In this document: positions 1-9,705 of the stretch, piece after piece | Numbering within the stretch: position 1 is the stretch's first letter | How the letters are laid out: every line of letters starts with the position of its first letter | Source: Chara braunii | Lineage: Eukaryota > Streptophyta > Charophyceae > Charales > Characeae | DNA: 23,474 bases | Assembly (NCBI GenBank): GCA_003427395.1 | Contig: BFEA01000141.1 | Span: 2,476,613 to 2,500,086, forward strand | Direction: 5' to 3' | Notes under the pieces: generated by a model | Database searches by the model: none | Told to the model about the DNA's origin: nothing | The model's input: only the letters and a program-made list of their open reading frames with translations | Translations under genes and position numbers: made by a program

Positions 1-545
1 ACCACCCCCAACCCTTCTTCCACCTCCATCACCTACACCCATCCACCATAGCCGACAACCCCCAACCCTTCTTCCACCTCCATCACCTGCAACCATCCAC
101 CATAGCCGACCACTCCCAACCCTTCTTCCACCTCCAACACCTACACCCATCCACCATAGCCGACCGACCCCAACCCTTCTTCCACCTCCATCACCTACAC
201 CCATCCACCATAGCCGACCACCCCAACCCTTCTTCCATCTCCATCACCTACACCCATCCACCATAGCCGACCACCACAACCCTTCTTCTTCCTCCATCAC
301 CTACACCCATCCACCATAGCCAACCACCCCAACCCTTCTCCCACCTCCATCACCTACACCCATCCACCATAGCCGACCACCTCAACCCTTCTCCTTCCTC
401 CATCACCTGCACCCGTCCACCATAGCCGGCCACCTCAACCCTTCTTCTACCTCCATCACCTACACCCATCCCCCATAGCCGACCACCTCAACCCTTCTTC
501 TACCTCCATCACCTACACCCATCCCCCATAGCCGACCACCTCAAC
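1..545. repeat. 53-54 bp minisatellite, about 10 copies
   Basis: The core CCACCATAGCCG recurs at 43, 97, 151, 205, 258, 311, 364, 417, 470 and 523. Spacing is 54 bp for the first units and 53 bp for the later ones. The last two units carry CCCCCATAGCC instead. The array starts before the window and decays after about 545. The plus strand is rich in C and poor in G. Units differ by point changes, so this is an older, diverging array. No reading frame is kept across units because 53 is not a multiple of three. Confidence 0.95.
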
Positions 546-708
546 CCTTCCTCGCTTATCACCTCCCTCATCCACTTGAGGGCCATAGGGGCCGCCAGGG
601 GGCACGCGAAGTCTCGGGTAGGGCCGGTCAAGATGGGGCAAGGGTCAAGGGCGGTTTGGATGTGGGGCCTCTCGTGTCCTCTCTCTCCCGCTTCCTCTCT
701 TCCTCCCT

Positions 709-710
<2 letters not shown>

Positions 711-764
<54 letters not shown>
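711..764. repeat. (CT)n microsatellite
   Basis: This is an almost pure CT dinucleotide run with one CTTT interruption near 732. It sits in a broader pyrimidine-rich stretch from about 666 to 835. Apparent ORFs through it encode only poly(Ser-Leu) or poly(Arg-Glu) and are artefacts of the repeat. Confidence 0.95.
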
Positions 765-766
<2 letters not shown>

Positions 767-864
767 GCCATCTTTCCCCTCCCTCCTTTTCCCAAGACCT
801 TTGACTCTTGAGCTCTCCCCTCTCCCCCTCCCCTCCATGGCACGTGACTAACCTCTACCCTCAC

Positions 865-3552
865 CTGTTACATTGCTAGGGAACGAACGGCAAGGGATTT
901 GGTCCTCACTTGGTGGAAAGCGAGGGCAAGGGGAGGGTTGCCGGTCCCTTGTGCCACCAAGAAGGGAAGGCACCAGACTGTTGTAAGCCTCGGAAAAAGC
1001 GAAAAGGAGTGCTGTTTTTTTTGTGTGACAAGGTCAGTTTGAGTCAACCATCCTCCCCGACTGCATGACTAAGATAAAGACATGGTTCGCTTGAGGGAAG
1101 GGAAAGACAATCAAAGGATCATCGAAGGGCAAAGGAAGCTTAGGATTGTGGGAAGGGGCGTTGTGTTGACCCCAATGGGGATTGTATTTGGTCCATGCTT
1201 CGTGTGGTGTTGTGCAGGTGAGTAGCTCGGGATGGGTGTCGAGCGGGACTGGATCCGCCGGAAAAACTGGATAAGGGAGGGACTTAGACCTCGCATAAAC
1301 TATGAATGCAGGATGGGTTTGACGGTTGGATGCTTGGATGAATGGTAGATGCCCAGATGCGGCTTGCATGGTGATTGAATGCAATGGCTCTCTTGAATGC
1401 AGTGTACGCCCGGAAGGACTAAGGGCGGTCTTGGATAGGTGAATGCAACACTAGTGACTGAAGCAAAATAAATATAGCGGCTAGGGGTCCGAGCGAAACC
1501 ACCCCACCCCGAGATGCTGCAGGGGACTGCCTGCGTATTGGAAGGAGCAATTGCCTGGTCAGATGAAAAAGAATCAAGCAAACGCCACGAGTGCCTAAAG
1601 AGCTACCATCGAGAGCGGAGCTACATCCCCCAGTGTAAAGCCCTCTCGCAAAAGGCCTATCCCCATCCATCTCAAAGCACTAGGTGGGGATGCCCCTGGG
1701 ACGAACGACCCGCGCCCTGAGCGTGAGCGTGGGCGGGTCGAGCCAAATGGGACCCGCAGTGGGGTCGACTCAGGTTCGAAAGTCCTTCAGGGTACGGCCC
1801 CTACAAAAATGGTGGAGGTGTCGGGTATTGGGTTAAACTGACCCTGACGATCTCGAGGGGGGCGCCCGACGCGTGACCGTGTACATAGCTGAAGATAAGG
1901 AATATGGACTTGTGTATGCTCTATCCCTTGAGGTGAATCGGATTTGAGGGTGGATGGGCGCATGGCAAGGCCAGGCCTGGAGGAATAACATCCATGCTCG
2001 CACACTTGATCAACCATCTCCCTTGGAGGTGACTTTAGTCCTCCTTCCTTCGGGCTGATGTTCGTCAGACCGGGGAAGCCTTGGGTAAGCCGCAGGTCGA
2101 CCCTTCCTCTTCGTGTGAAAGAGGCTCCGGTTACCTGGCAGGCGGATGGGATTCCGGGCTAGTCCGGGTTCCAATGAAAATCCCGCGGCGGAGTGATCCG
2201 ACCGACACGGGTGCTCTCTTTCCTTTTCTTCGGAGCCCAGCGGGCTCCGTGCACTGCACTTAAATGCTTGAAGGAACCTCATATGAACACAAGGGTAATC
2301 GAGAAGGAACAATCCTGCCCCATGAACGGACACATGAAGTGAAGACAAGGGGAATGAATGGAGTTGCTAGACTCCAAGAAAACTAGCTCACCTTTGAAGA
2401 TGTTCACGAAAAAGAACCGGGCACTATGTATGGAAGTTAGGGGTGAGTGGCACACACTGTCTTGAGTGAAAACATGTGAACAATGGGTAGGAAGCGCTGG
2501 GTGCACCAGGGGAAAGGCACTTGTGTTGTATGTGTCCCACTTGGGACTTGTGATTGCATGATGGGGATATTGAGCGTCCTGCCTTTCGGAAGGAAAGGAG
2601 GGGTCTGCACCGGCCACTGCGGGTTGCCAAACGTCGTCCTCTTTTCCAGGCTGCCGTTTGTTCGTATGTGGGGGTCAGGCCACCGAGCTGTCTAACGGGA
2701 GTTTGTCACGCCGGGTCCTTAGTAGCATCTTCGTCCGCGCGGTGACGGGCTTCGGCTCGATTGATCTGTCGGGCGGAGTGTGAAACGTTTCTTTAGGCGG
2801 GGCCTAGCCTGTGGACTGGCGGGGGGAGTACCGCGGCATGCGAGCAGACAAAGCCTCGGAGGCAATTAGTAGCTTCTCGTAGTTTGGTTTGGTTAAGGTT
2901 GTTCCTTGTCGGACCGATGGAAGTGAATGCGTGGACGGCTGGCTCCAATGGCCCTACCGAGATGTGCGGGGTGATTCCCGAGATTAACGGTGGGTACACG
3001 AGCGACAAGTCGGGATGGGGTATTCTGGGCAAGAAGGTGAGGGTGACCCCCCACTAGAGTCTGGTTACCGCGCTCGCGACGGTTGAGCTGTGCTTGAGGT
3101 ATGGGATAAAACTCTGCCGATAGTAACAGTGGAGAGACCATTTCCGGGGAGAAGGTCGGTGAGGAGATGACCGGTCGTGTGCCACGTTTGCCTGAATTTT
3201 GCTTTTTGTGCCTCGCTCTGTAAAGTTGGCTGATGAATGTTGGGTGGGGACTGAGCTTCTGAGTCTATTCTCACCTCCAAGTCTAAGTCCGCACGAGTGA
3301 GAGAACATGATGATAAAGGCTAGATAGGAGTCGGAAGGAAATGGAACCAAGAAAAAGGAATGCCGACTGAGGATGATCAATTGAGGGTATGATAGGGCAG
3401 CGACGTTTGGGAAAAGGGTAGGAAATGCTGAGGAGACCCAGGGGAGGGGTCCGAGAGTAATTCTCATATAGGAGGGAGGCAATCTGACCATGAAGGGCCG
3501 TGTGGTGCTCTCATGTGGAAACAGAATAGGCGCTGAAAAAACAAGATCGCGT
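865..3552. other. Gene-free stretch between the left arrays and the element ORFs
   Basis: I see no recognisable protein, RNA gene or repeat array here. ORFs on both strands stay below about 145 codons and lack motifs. One short open stretch (2917-3056, 46 codons) ends near a donor-like AAG/GTGAGG, but it matches nothing I know. If the following block is an LTR retrotransposon, its 5' LTR and primer binding site should lie here. I found neither a copy of the 3' flank nor an initiator-Met-type primer binding site. Confidence 0.5.
2231..2249. other. Perfect 8 bp hairpin
   Basis: CGGAGCCC and GGGCTCCG are exact reverse complements around a 3-base loop (AGC). It follows a pyrimidine stretch. There is no gene next to it, so its role is unknown. 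Confidence 0.6.
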
Positions 3553-3590
3553 GATGGTTGTCGCCCCCTGTCTACTCTAGGGGTCCGGAA

Positions 3591-4358
3591 ATGCCCATAG
3601 ATGTAAGGGAAGGGGTATCTGTCGTCCTCCCGGAGGAAGGAACGTGGACGGACCTAGAGCCAGCTTATAAAACCGTGATGCTGGACGAGAAGGACGCGTT
3701 CCTTTGGATAGAGACAACCTGGACTAAGGTCAGCCTGACAAGACTTTCGCCCAGCCTGATGGACCTAGAATTCCGGGGAACGGTGAAAGCTCGAGGATGG
3801 GTCTACGTATCTCAGGAAATGGAAAATGCAATGGTAGAGGGACTAGTATTGGGCACGGCGCCAGATCGGTTGTTTAAGCAAGCGGATCGAGAAGTGGTAT
3901 GGGCGGCATGTCAGCGGGCGGAAATGGAGATGGAAAAGATGGAGGTGCGAGTGGAACTCGGAGACCGGAAAAATATGAGACGCCCCCTTAGGACGATGAG
4001 ATGCGTGCTACCCCCATTTCTGGTGGACGCAGTCTTTGGGACCAGGGATAGATTGGAACGGATATGTCGGTCGATGACGCGCCTGAGGCTGTACCAATGT
4101 GCTAGACAAGACTTCTTTAGACTGTCGGTGGAAGCGGGGCCGTTTGAAGGAAACTGGGCGGAAGAATTAGCTGAGGTATTAAACCTCCTCAGTGCGGACG
4201 AAATCTTTGTTCCCAGTCCGGTGCATTGGCAGATAGTTTACCGGAATGTGGCGACAGGGGAAACCTTCTTGGAGGGGGTGAAGGACCTGTTCTCAGACGA
4301 AGAAGGGGGTTTCAGTGATGATGAGGACGAAGATGAGATAGAGGACTGGGACTTCTGA
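3591..4358 (+). CDS. Accessory ORF A of a four-member tandem family (unknown function)
   Basis: This is an intact ORF of 255 codons from the first ATG; the frame is open from 3555, so a non-ATG start would add about a dozen residues. I do not recognise the family. It aligns over its whole length with B, C and D. Shared blocks in order are: an SLP/VLP segment followed by a conserved Trp; a GxVYVS-like segment; LPPFLVDAVFG near residue 155; a GPFEGN block followed by an ELxEVL helix near 200; and a C-terminal GVKDLF motif. A alone has a strongly acidic tail (DDEDEDEIEDWDF). No signal peptide or membrane helix is evident. It is co-oriented with gag and pol and begins the purine-rich plus-strand block, so I infer that it belongs to the same element. 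A host-derived gene cluster is the alternative. Confidence 0.7.
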   Translation: MPIDVREGVSVVLPEEGTWTDLEPAYKTVMLDEKDAFLWIETTWTKVSLTRLSPSLMDLEFRGTVKARGWVYVSQEMENAMVEGLVLGTAPDRLFKQADREVVWAACQRAEMEMEKMEVRVELGDRKNMRRPLRTMRCVLPPFLVDAVFGTRDRLERICRSMTRLRLYQCARQDFFRLSVEAGPFEGNWAEELAEVLNLLSADEIFVPSPVHWQIVYRNVATGETFLEGVKDLFSDEEGGFSDDEDEDEIEDWDF

Positions 4359-4416
4359 AAACGGGGGCGGGGACTTACCCAGGGGCGGGCTGTCGACTAT
4401 GTGCAGGTAGGGAGCG

Positions 4417-5216
4417 ATGGCCCGGAAATTTCTGCTGTGGGACTGCACATGGGAACCAAGGCGAACCAGAGGTGGGGTGGAAATGTCTATACCGATGGGT
4501 AATGAATGGAAGGGGACCACGTGTGACTGGCGGGGGTATGAGATCGTGCCAGAGCTATCATACCTATGGATAAAACGTGTCTGGAACCCGTTGAGGGAAG
4601 AGGAAGGATGTGAAGATATCGCGGAAGGGAGAGTAGAGTCCGTTGGGACGGTCGGCTTGTCAGAGCAGGGGTGGATCTGTTCTGCACCACACTTGCTGCG
4701 AAACAAAATCCGATGTGGCTTTTGGAGGGTGCCGAGGCAAGGACTCGAAAGGCAGGAGAAAGGTTCGCCAACAAAGGCTGGGATGAGGTCAGTAGTAGAG
4801 TCGTGATGGGAGGATGGAAGGAATTTAAACCGCCCTGCGCCCGGACCAAGACCTGGGTGCCGGAATTCGTGGCAGACTGGTTTGAGGGCTTTGATCACGT
4901 TGCGGAAGTAGCCGGCACTATGGAGCGGATACACGTAAACTGTGCATGGTTGGCAGAATAATTCTATAAAACGTCCCTGAAACTCGGACCTTTCCATGGC
5001 GACAGGGCCCGGGAGGTCCTTACCATTTTGGACATCGAGAGGAACGACCGGCTGGAAGTAGCTCCAGAAATTAGGGACGCCATAATCCGCTGGGAAGTAG
5101 CAGCGATACCGTGCTGTGTGGATGATGTGTTCAAGCTATTTGAGGTGTTGTGGTTCCGACTAAAAAGAGCAATAAAGTCGTGGGGCCAGGCAGGTATGAG
5201 GAAATTGCTAAGTTAA
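4417..5216 (+). pseudogene. Accessory ORF B, broken paralogue of A, C and D
   Basis: The copy starts at an ATG that encodes MARKF, similar to the MARRR and MATRR starts of C and D. Its first part is in the 4417 frame (a GVEMSIP block, then EQGW). Just after EQGW, near 4672, homology moves to another frame, consistent with a small indel. The second part carries MGGWKEFKPP, matching GGWREFKAP in D, and VPEFVADWFEG. It is then cut by an in-frame TAA at 4959-4961, yet the same frame continues with GPFHGDRAREVLTIL and a C-terminus like those of its paralogues up to 5216. It is therefore a decayed full-length copy. It lies 58 bp after A and roughly 70 bp before the likely start of C. Confidence 0.75.
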
Positions 5217-5288
5217 GGGATTGGGATGTCTGGCCATTGTAGGACTCAGTGTGGATTGCGAGACAGAAGACCAAGGACAAGAGCGCAG

Positions 5289-5996
5289 ATGGCGCGAAGA
5301 AGGACGTTCCTTGAGGGCTGCCCGCTGGGCATTGAGCCGCCTAGGGATGTGGATGGTAGGATAGAAACTAGCCTGCCCACCGCAAATGAGGGATGGCACC
5401 CGATGGTGGATTGGGTCGGGGTTGAACTTGTGGAAAACATGGTTTACCTAGTGACGAGGGTTGAATGGCGTGCGGATGAGAATGGGGAATGGAACCCGGA
5501 CCCGCGGGGGCATATGCGGGTGGAAGGGCAACTGTATGTATCAGAGGACGGGTGGCAGGAGTTCGGAGTCCGGTTGGCATCAGGAGAAGACCCGCTGAGT
5601 ATGTTCGAAGCGGCATGGCAGTTAGTGTGGCGAGCGGGATTCGAGTTCGCGGATCCAGGAGGTGACAATGTAACGGCGGACCTTAAGGTAGCCATGGTCG
5701 GGAGTTTTGAATTGCCTAGTGCGAATGTACGAATGAGGTTGCCGCCCTTCCTGTTGGGGAGATTGGGCGGTCTGGAACTTGTTAGACGAGCGGTAGCCGA
5801 CCTCGCAAATCTGACGTATGAAGATGCGATGGTACATCGAGAATATTATCGGGCCTTCCTAGAAATGGGGCCGTTTAGCGGTGAACAGAGGTATGAGATG
5901 TTGCGCATCTTGCGCGCTGTGTTTAGTACTAGGCCAAGGGCTCCGGTCGTTAGTAGTGAAGTCCTGTGGGGTGTCGTTCGACGGGAAATAAGTTGA
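5289..5996 (+). CDS. Accessory ORF C, paralogue of A and D, probably C-terminally shortened
   Basis: I chose the ATG at 5289 (MARRRTF) because B and D begin alike. The frame also has an ATG at 5226 that would add 21 residues. The family blocks are all present: ETSLP; VEGQLYVSEDGW; LASGEDPLSMFEAAW; MRLPPFLLG; and EMGPFSGEQRYEMLRIL. The stop at 5994-5996 falls before the family's final GVxDLF motif. The same frame then continues for 21 codons to TAA at 6060-6062 and encodes a recognisable counterpart (MDDLCRLYEPAE). The stop is therefore probably a later nonsense mutation. Function is unknown. Confidence 0.7.
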   Translation: MARRRTFLEGCPLGIEPPRDVDGRIETSLPTANEGWHPMVDWVGVELVENMVYLVTRVEWRADENGEWNPDPRGHMRVEGQLYVSEDGWQEFGVRLASGEDPLSMFEAAWQLVWRAGFEFADPGGDNVTADLKVAMVGSFELPSANVRMRLPPFLLGRLGGLELVRRAVADLANLTYEDAMVHREYYRAFLEMGPFSGEQRYEMLRILRAVFSTRPRAPVVSSEVLWGVVRREIS

Positions 5997-6206
5997 GGGA
6001 TAGCGTACATGGATGATCTGTGCCGATTGTATGAGCCGGCGGAAGTAGGAACGGGCCAGTAAAAGGGTTAAGGAAAGGAAAGGGAATAGAGAGGAAAAGA
6101 AGCTTCAAGCTAAAGACCAGGGAATATTCGGGCGGGAGCTGAAGATTAAATGAAATAAGTAAATTCGCTTGCTGTTTAAACTATGCAGGGGACCATTAAG
6201 CCAAAA

Positions 6207-6992
6207 ATGGCGACGAGACGCGCCCGGATGTCACGACGGCCCACGTACCCGCGGCCATCGACGGAAAGTGGAGGTGGATGGGAGGTATCGCTCCCAGCAA
6301 GCTACATGGTCCGAGGACTGGATACCGAATGGAGGGCCGTGACCTTGGGAAGGGATCAGGCGTTCATTATGGTGGAATGTTTGTGGGATGGTATGAGGGT
6401 TAATAGGGGACCAGGGGACGATCTGTACACTGACCTTAGGGTGACAGGGACCGTATACCTGCCGGAACTGGGGTGGTACATGTTGGGAACGGAATTGGCA
6501 CTGGGACACGGATTGTTACCAATCTTCCAGAGGGCTACTAGGACACTCAACCGGGTAGGCCAGGAAGTGTGGGGGAGAAGAAACGTGGGATTGAGAACAC
6601 GGGTGGAGGTAGGGGGTTGGCGGGAGTTCAAGGCCCCAATGACAGGGCTGAGGTGCCGAGTTCCCCGCTTCATGGTGGATCTGGTATTTGGTAGCCTCAA
6701 GAGAGCCAGGGACCTGGTGGATTCGACTCTGGTCTGGATCCACCACTTCCGGCCACAAACGACGGGAATGTTTTACGACGTATCGGTCAAGCATAGGCCG
6801 TTCTGGGAGAATCAGGCCTGGGAACTGCTTGACCTCATTGAAATTTTGATATTCGATTTGCCTCGCCTGGCTTTTGAGGAATATGAACCGATAATCATCA
6901 GGGAAATAGAGATGGGAGAAAACTATCTTGCTGGGGTGGCTGACCTGTTCGAGGAACCAGATGAGCAAGGCAGGCCTGAGGGACCAGCATGA
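6207..6992 (+). CDS. Accessory ORF D of the tandem family, intact
   Basis: The frame opens with ATG at 6183, but the ATG at 6207 (MATRRARM) matches the starts of B and C and has an A at -3 and G at +4. The ORF is uninterrupted for 261 codons. Visible family blocks are: EVSLP then W; VTGTVYLPELGW; ELALGHGLLPIF; VGGWREFKAP; VPRFMVDLVFGSLKRA; RPFWENQAWELLDLIEIL; and YLAGVADLFEEPDE at the end. The N-terminal 20 residues are basic. It is the last family member before gag, 455 bp upstream of the gag ATG. I recognise no enzymatic motif. The repeated Trp, Pro and hydrophobic blocks suggest a small folded globular domain of about 200 residues. Confidence 0.7.
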   Translation: MATRRARMSRRPTYPRPSTESGGGWEVSLPASYMVRGLDTEWRAVTLGRDQAFIMVECLWDGMRVNRGPGDDLYTDLRVTGTVYLPELGWYMLGTELALGHGLLPIFQRATRTLNRVGQEVWGRRNVGLRTRVEVGGWREFKAPMTGLRCRVPRFMVDLVFGSLKRARDLVDSTLVWIHHFRPQTTGMFYDVSVKHRPFWENQAWELLDLIEILIFDLPRLAFEEYEPIIIREIEMGENYLAGVADLFEEPDEQGRPEGPA

Positions 6993-7447
6993 GAAAACGC
7001 GTCGGGGAAAGATAGGGAAATAAGGGATGGGTACTAAGATAAGAAGGCAGCCATTCAGTGAATAAAGGGGGCAGTGGTTGGAGTTCCGTCCGACCCGATA
7101 GTGCGGCAAGGAGGAACTAGGAAGACCACCCGCACCAGAAAACTCTGGGGCATTTGGAGGTCGAAAAGCCAAAAGGGTCATCCTCGATAAGGAAGCCACT
7201 GGGCTCAAACACCGCCCTAAGAGCCAAAGCGCGGCAGTAATAAAATGCCGAACAGCGGTGGCAAGTCCCCTGACAGAAGAAAACCTAAAGGACGCCCTGG
7301 GAAAGAAAAGTCAGGAGAGTCGTACCGAGTAATGTAAGGCACAAGAAGCATGGGAATAGGCGGATTCTACGGTCGGGACTAGGGGAGCTATGAACAACCG
7401 GCCAATTTTCGCAAAAAAAAAATTCCATGTGCAGGCTAGGTAAAGGA
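6993..7447 (+). other. Spacer between ORF D and gag
   Basis: This stretch has no ORF of note and no LTR boundary that I can identify. It has the same purine-rich plus strand as the flanking ORFs and ends with an A9 run at about 7412-7420, just before the gag reading frame. A leader or decayed coding sequence of the same element is possible. Confidence 0.4.
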
Positions 7448-9004
7448 ATGGCGACGGAAGAAGGGATCAATGACCAGCAGAGCGGAGGGAATCAGGGCAC
7501 GAATGGGGATGGGGAACGAAACGAGGGATCAGCGAGGGATCGAGAGTCAGCCAAACCGGAAGGAACCCGACAAGACGGGAAGGACCTCTCAATTGGAGAA
7601 AGCTTGGGGAAAGCTGGGGGTAGCAAAAGGGGACCTCAGGAAAATAGGGAAGGGGGAAACGATATGAGAACAAGCCCTCGGAACTCAGCAGGAACCACCC
7701 CTAGAAAGACGAAAATCTCGGATGCCCGTCCTAAACTGGCAGAGATAGAAAAGCGGACTGTAGAATTTAAAGCAAGGCTTATCGAGCAGATGATGGCCGG
7801 GGATAAGGAGGAACCCCAGGGCGCAGGATCACGTGAGGGACGCAGGACCGGTCAGGACGAGGCCAGGTATGGGGGGAAGGATAATAGTCACAAGGGAACG
7901 CCTAACAAGAAGGGGAAGGACAAGGACGACCCCCCGGCGGAAGGGACGGAAAACGCTATGACCCCACCCGCCATTGACAGCGGCACTAGCCGACTGCCTG
8001 CCACGTCGAAAGTAACAGGGGCGTGCAACGAACTCTGGAGCCTTAGGGAAAGGGTGCTAGGATGGTTTCACCTAGAAGGAACGCCGAAAACCAGCGAGAA
8101 GCAGAGGGAAAGCAAGGAAGGGGAAGGGACTAGTGCTGCTGGAGAAGCGGGTAGCTCCGAAGGTGGTCTCAAGAGGATAGTCGCCACCCTCACCCGAGCA
8201 CTAAACAAGAACCAGGGGTATCTCGCAGATGCAAAGAAGAAACTCACGTTCGATGGGGCAAACATTACGGAGTTTCTAATAGACTATGAGAACCTAGCAG
8301 CCTTACTGAAATGGACGGAAGAGGAAAAGATGGATCACCTAGGTCAGCACGTGTCGCTAAGCTTGGGAAGGGACATTATGGCCATCGTCGCTTCCAGTGG
8401 ATCCTGGAAAGAAACCAGGAACGAGATGACGAGGAAATACCTGAAGGCAGAGAAAATGGCAACAGAGGCCGAATTAGCAGCAGTCCAGAGGAAAAACTAT
8501 GTGACCTACAACAATTTCCTAAGGGCGTTTACGTTAGTGGCTCTGCGAATTCCCGGGGTAACGGACCGCATAATGAGTAAATACTTTCTCAGGCAGTTCT
8601 CCGAGTTTGATAAGGATAAGATTTTGTCAGCATACCAGCAGACCAGCAAGTTTGAATACACAAGGGATGTGGATTTCAGTACGGTAACAGATCTTGCAGA
8701 GAAGACAGTGGTAACTGAGACCCTGACCCTGCTTAAGGAAGGGGAGGTTATAGACCTGACCGGGAAGACGGGGGATAAGGTCAAAAAGGGAATAGAGAGC
8801 CTGCATGAAAGGGTGCACGGGGTTGACGGCAAGATGGACAGAATGGAAAATGCGCTATTAGTAATGCAGGCACAGGTGTCCCGACCCGCCCTCCCGCCCC
8901 AAGAAGCCGTAATACCGGCAGCAGTAGCTCCCCGTGCACCCTTTCATGCAGGGACCCGGCCAATGAACAATGCAAATATTGTACAATGGTCGGGCATTTT
9001 GTGA
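7448..9004 (+). CDS. gag: Ty3/gypsy-type Gag (capsid) protein, without its zinc knuckle
   Basis: Gag forms the cytoplasmic virus-like particle that packages retrotransposon RNA. The frame opens at 7427; the ATG at 7448 (MATEEG) has good start context. The first 240 or so residues are hydrophilic, with Lys, Glu, Gly and Arg runs. A retrotransposon capsid-like helical domain follows at about 8170-8760, with FDGANITEFLIDYE, a W-x-E-E-E-K-M-D-H-L stretch and HVSLSLGRDIMAI. Then comes a short heptad-like helix (about 8785-8875) and a Pro/Ala linker. The usual CCHC knuckle is missing from this frame and appears in the -1 frame at 8971. The ORF therefore either ends prematurely because of a frameshift, or uses -1 frameshifting; I see no canonical slippery heptamer. 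Confidence 0.8.
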   Translation: MATEEGINDQQSGGNQGTNGDGERNEGSARDRESAKPEGTRQDGKDLSIGESLGKAGGSKRGPQENREGGNDMRTSPRNSAGTTPRKTKISDARPKLAEIEKRTVEFKARLIEQMMAGDKEEPQGAGSREGRRTGQDEARYGGKDNSHKGTPNKKGKDKDDPPAEGTENAMTPPAIDSGTSRLPATSKVTGACNELWSLRERVLGWFHLEGTPKTSEKQRESKEGEGTSAAGEAGSSEGGLKRIVATLTRALNKNQGYLADAKKKLTFDGANITEFLIDYENLAALLKWTEEEKMDHLGQHVSLSLGRDIMAIVASSGSWKETRNEMTRKYLKAEKMATEAELAAVQRKNYVTYNNFLRAFTLVALRIPGVTDRIMSKYFLRQFSEFDKDKILSAYQQTSKFEYTRDVDFSTVTDLAEKTVVTETLTLLKEGEVIDLTGKTGDKVKKGIESLHERVHGVDGKMDRMENALLVMQAQVSRPALPPQEAVIPAAVAPRAPFHAGTRPMNNANIVQWSGIL

Positions 9005-9705
9005 GGACCTGTCCGAGACTTAACCACGACATCATTAGACAGAGGTGCAGTAGGTCCCTCAAAGGTGAGATTCTCGGACCTCAGGGAGAGCGCGTAAACT
9101 GGAATTCGCCAGGAGGAATGCGGCGTGTCGTCATCCTCCTGAATAACTTGGATATAGCTGTCGTAGAAGCAGAGTCGGTAGCTGGGCTTGTCTGGGACCA
9201 ACCAAGGGGGCGTGGGCCCCAGGTCAACTTCATCCTGGAAGGTAATGGGCAGGATAGGGTAAATATTACTACCCGACGGGCTGGCGCGGAAAAGAAGCTC
9301 ATCCGAGACACGGTAATGGAAGAAGCCACGGGGGCTAGAGCAGATCAGGAGGAAGCTGAGGCCGGGGAACAGGAGAAGGTTTATGGAAAAACGAGGGAAG
9401 AGGAACCGGTAGATAAAGCCACGGCGGCAAAGAAGAAGTTCAGGTACCAGATCCCGATTCTGACGCTGCCCGAATTAGATGACACTCTAAGCAAACTCCT
9501 GGGCACCATGGTGTCGGTATCCTTCCAGACCATGCTGCAGGCAAGCCCGAGACTGCTCAAGGGCCTCAGGCAGCTATTGACGCGTAAACGTGTAGAAGTA
9601 GAGGAGGACCCGAGGAGGCCGAGGCGCCACAAGGAGTCTCTAACCTCCAAAGCATTCCAGGGGGCCTGGAAGACTTGGAAAAAACCTTTGCCGATATTCG
9701 TCTGA
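8971..9705 (+). pseudogene. Nucleocapsid CCHC zinc knuckle and linker, -1 frame relative to gag
   Basis: The frame is open from 8827, overlapping gag by 178 bp. At 8971-9012 it encodes CKYCTMVGHFVRTC, a perfect CX2CX4HX4C retroviral-type zinc knuckle that binds nucleic acid. The rest is a charged linker rich in Glu, Lys and Arg, with PILTLPELDDTLSKLLG near 9450. The frame ends at TGA 9703-9705. The coherent sequence leading into the protease is one frame back from about 9590 onward (GGLEDLEKTFADIRLNL), so another small indel lies near 9590-9650. This is a fragment of the decayed gag-pol polyprotein. Confidence 0.75.

Noticed and set aside
1-545. CRISPR-like array
   Set aside because: Repeats are contiguous 53-54 bp units without unique spacers, so this is a minisatellite. 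The same holds for the 91 bp array at the right end.
509-864. Overlapping ORFs across the CT tract
   Set aside because: Their length comes only from the dinucleotide repeat (Ser-Leu or Arg-Glu runs).
1745-1790. tRNA-like GGTTCGAA box
   Set aside because: The flanking bases do not form a T stem or an acceptor stem, and no D arm or anticodon arm could be drawn.
2917-3056. Short ORF ending near a donor-like site, possible exon
   Set aside because: It has 46 codons without a recognisable motif and no partner exon in the window.
3054-3491. Minus-strand ORF of 145 codons
   Set aside because: It has no domain, no homologous context and no codon pattern to set it apart from chance in a stop-poor region.
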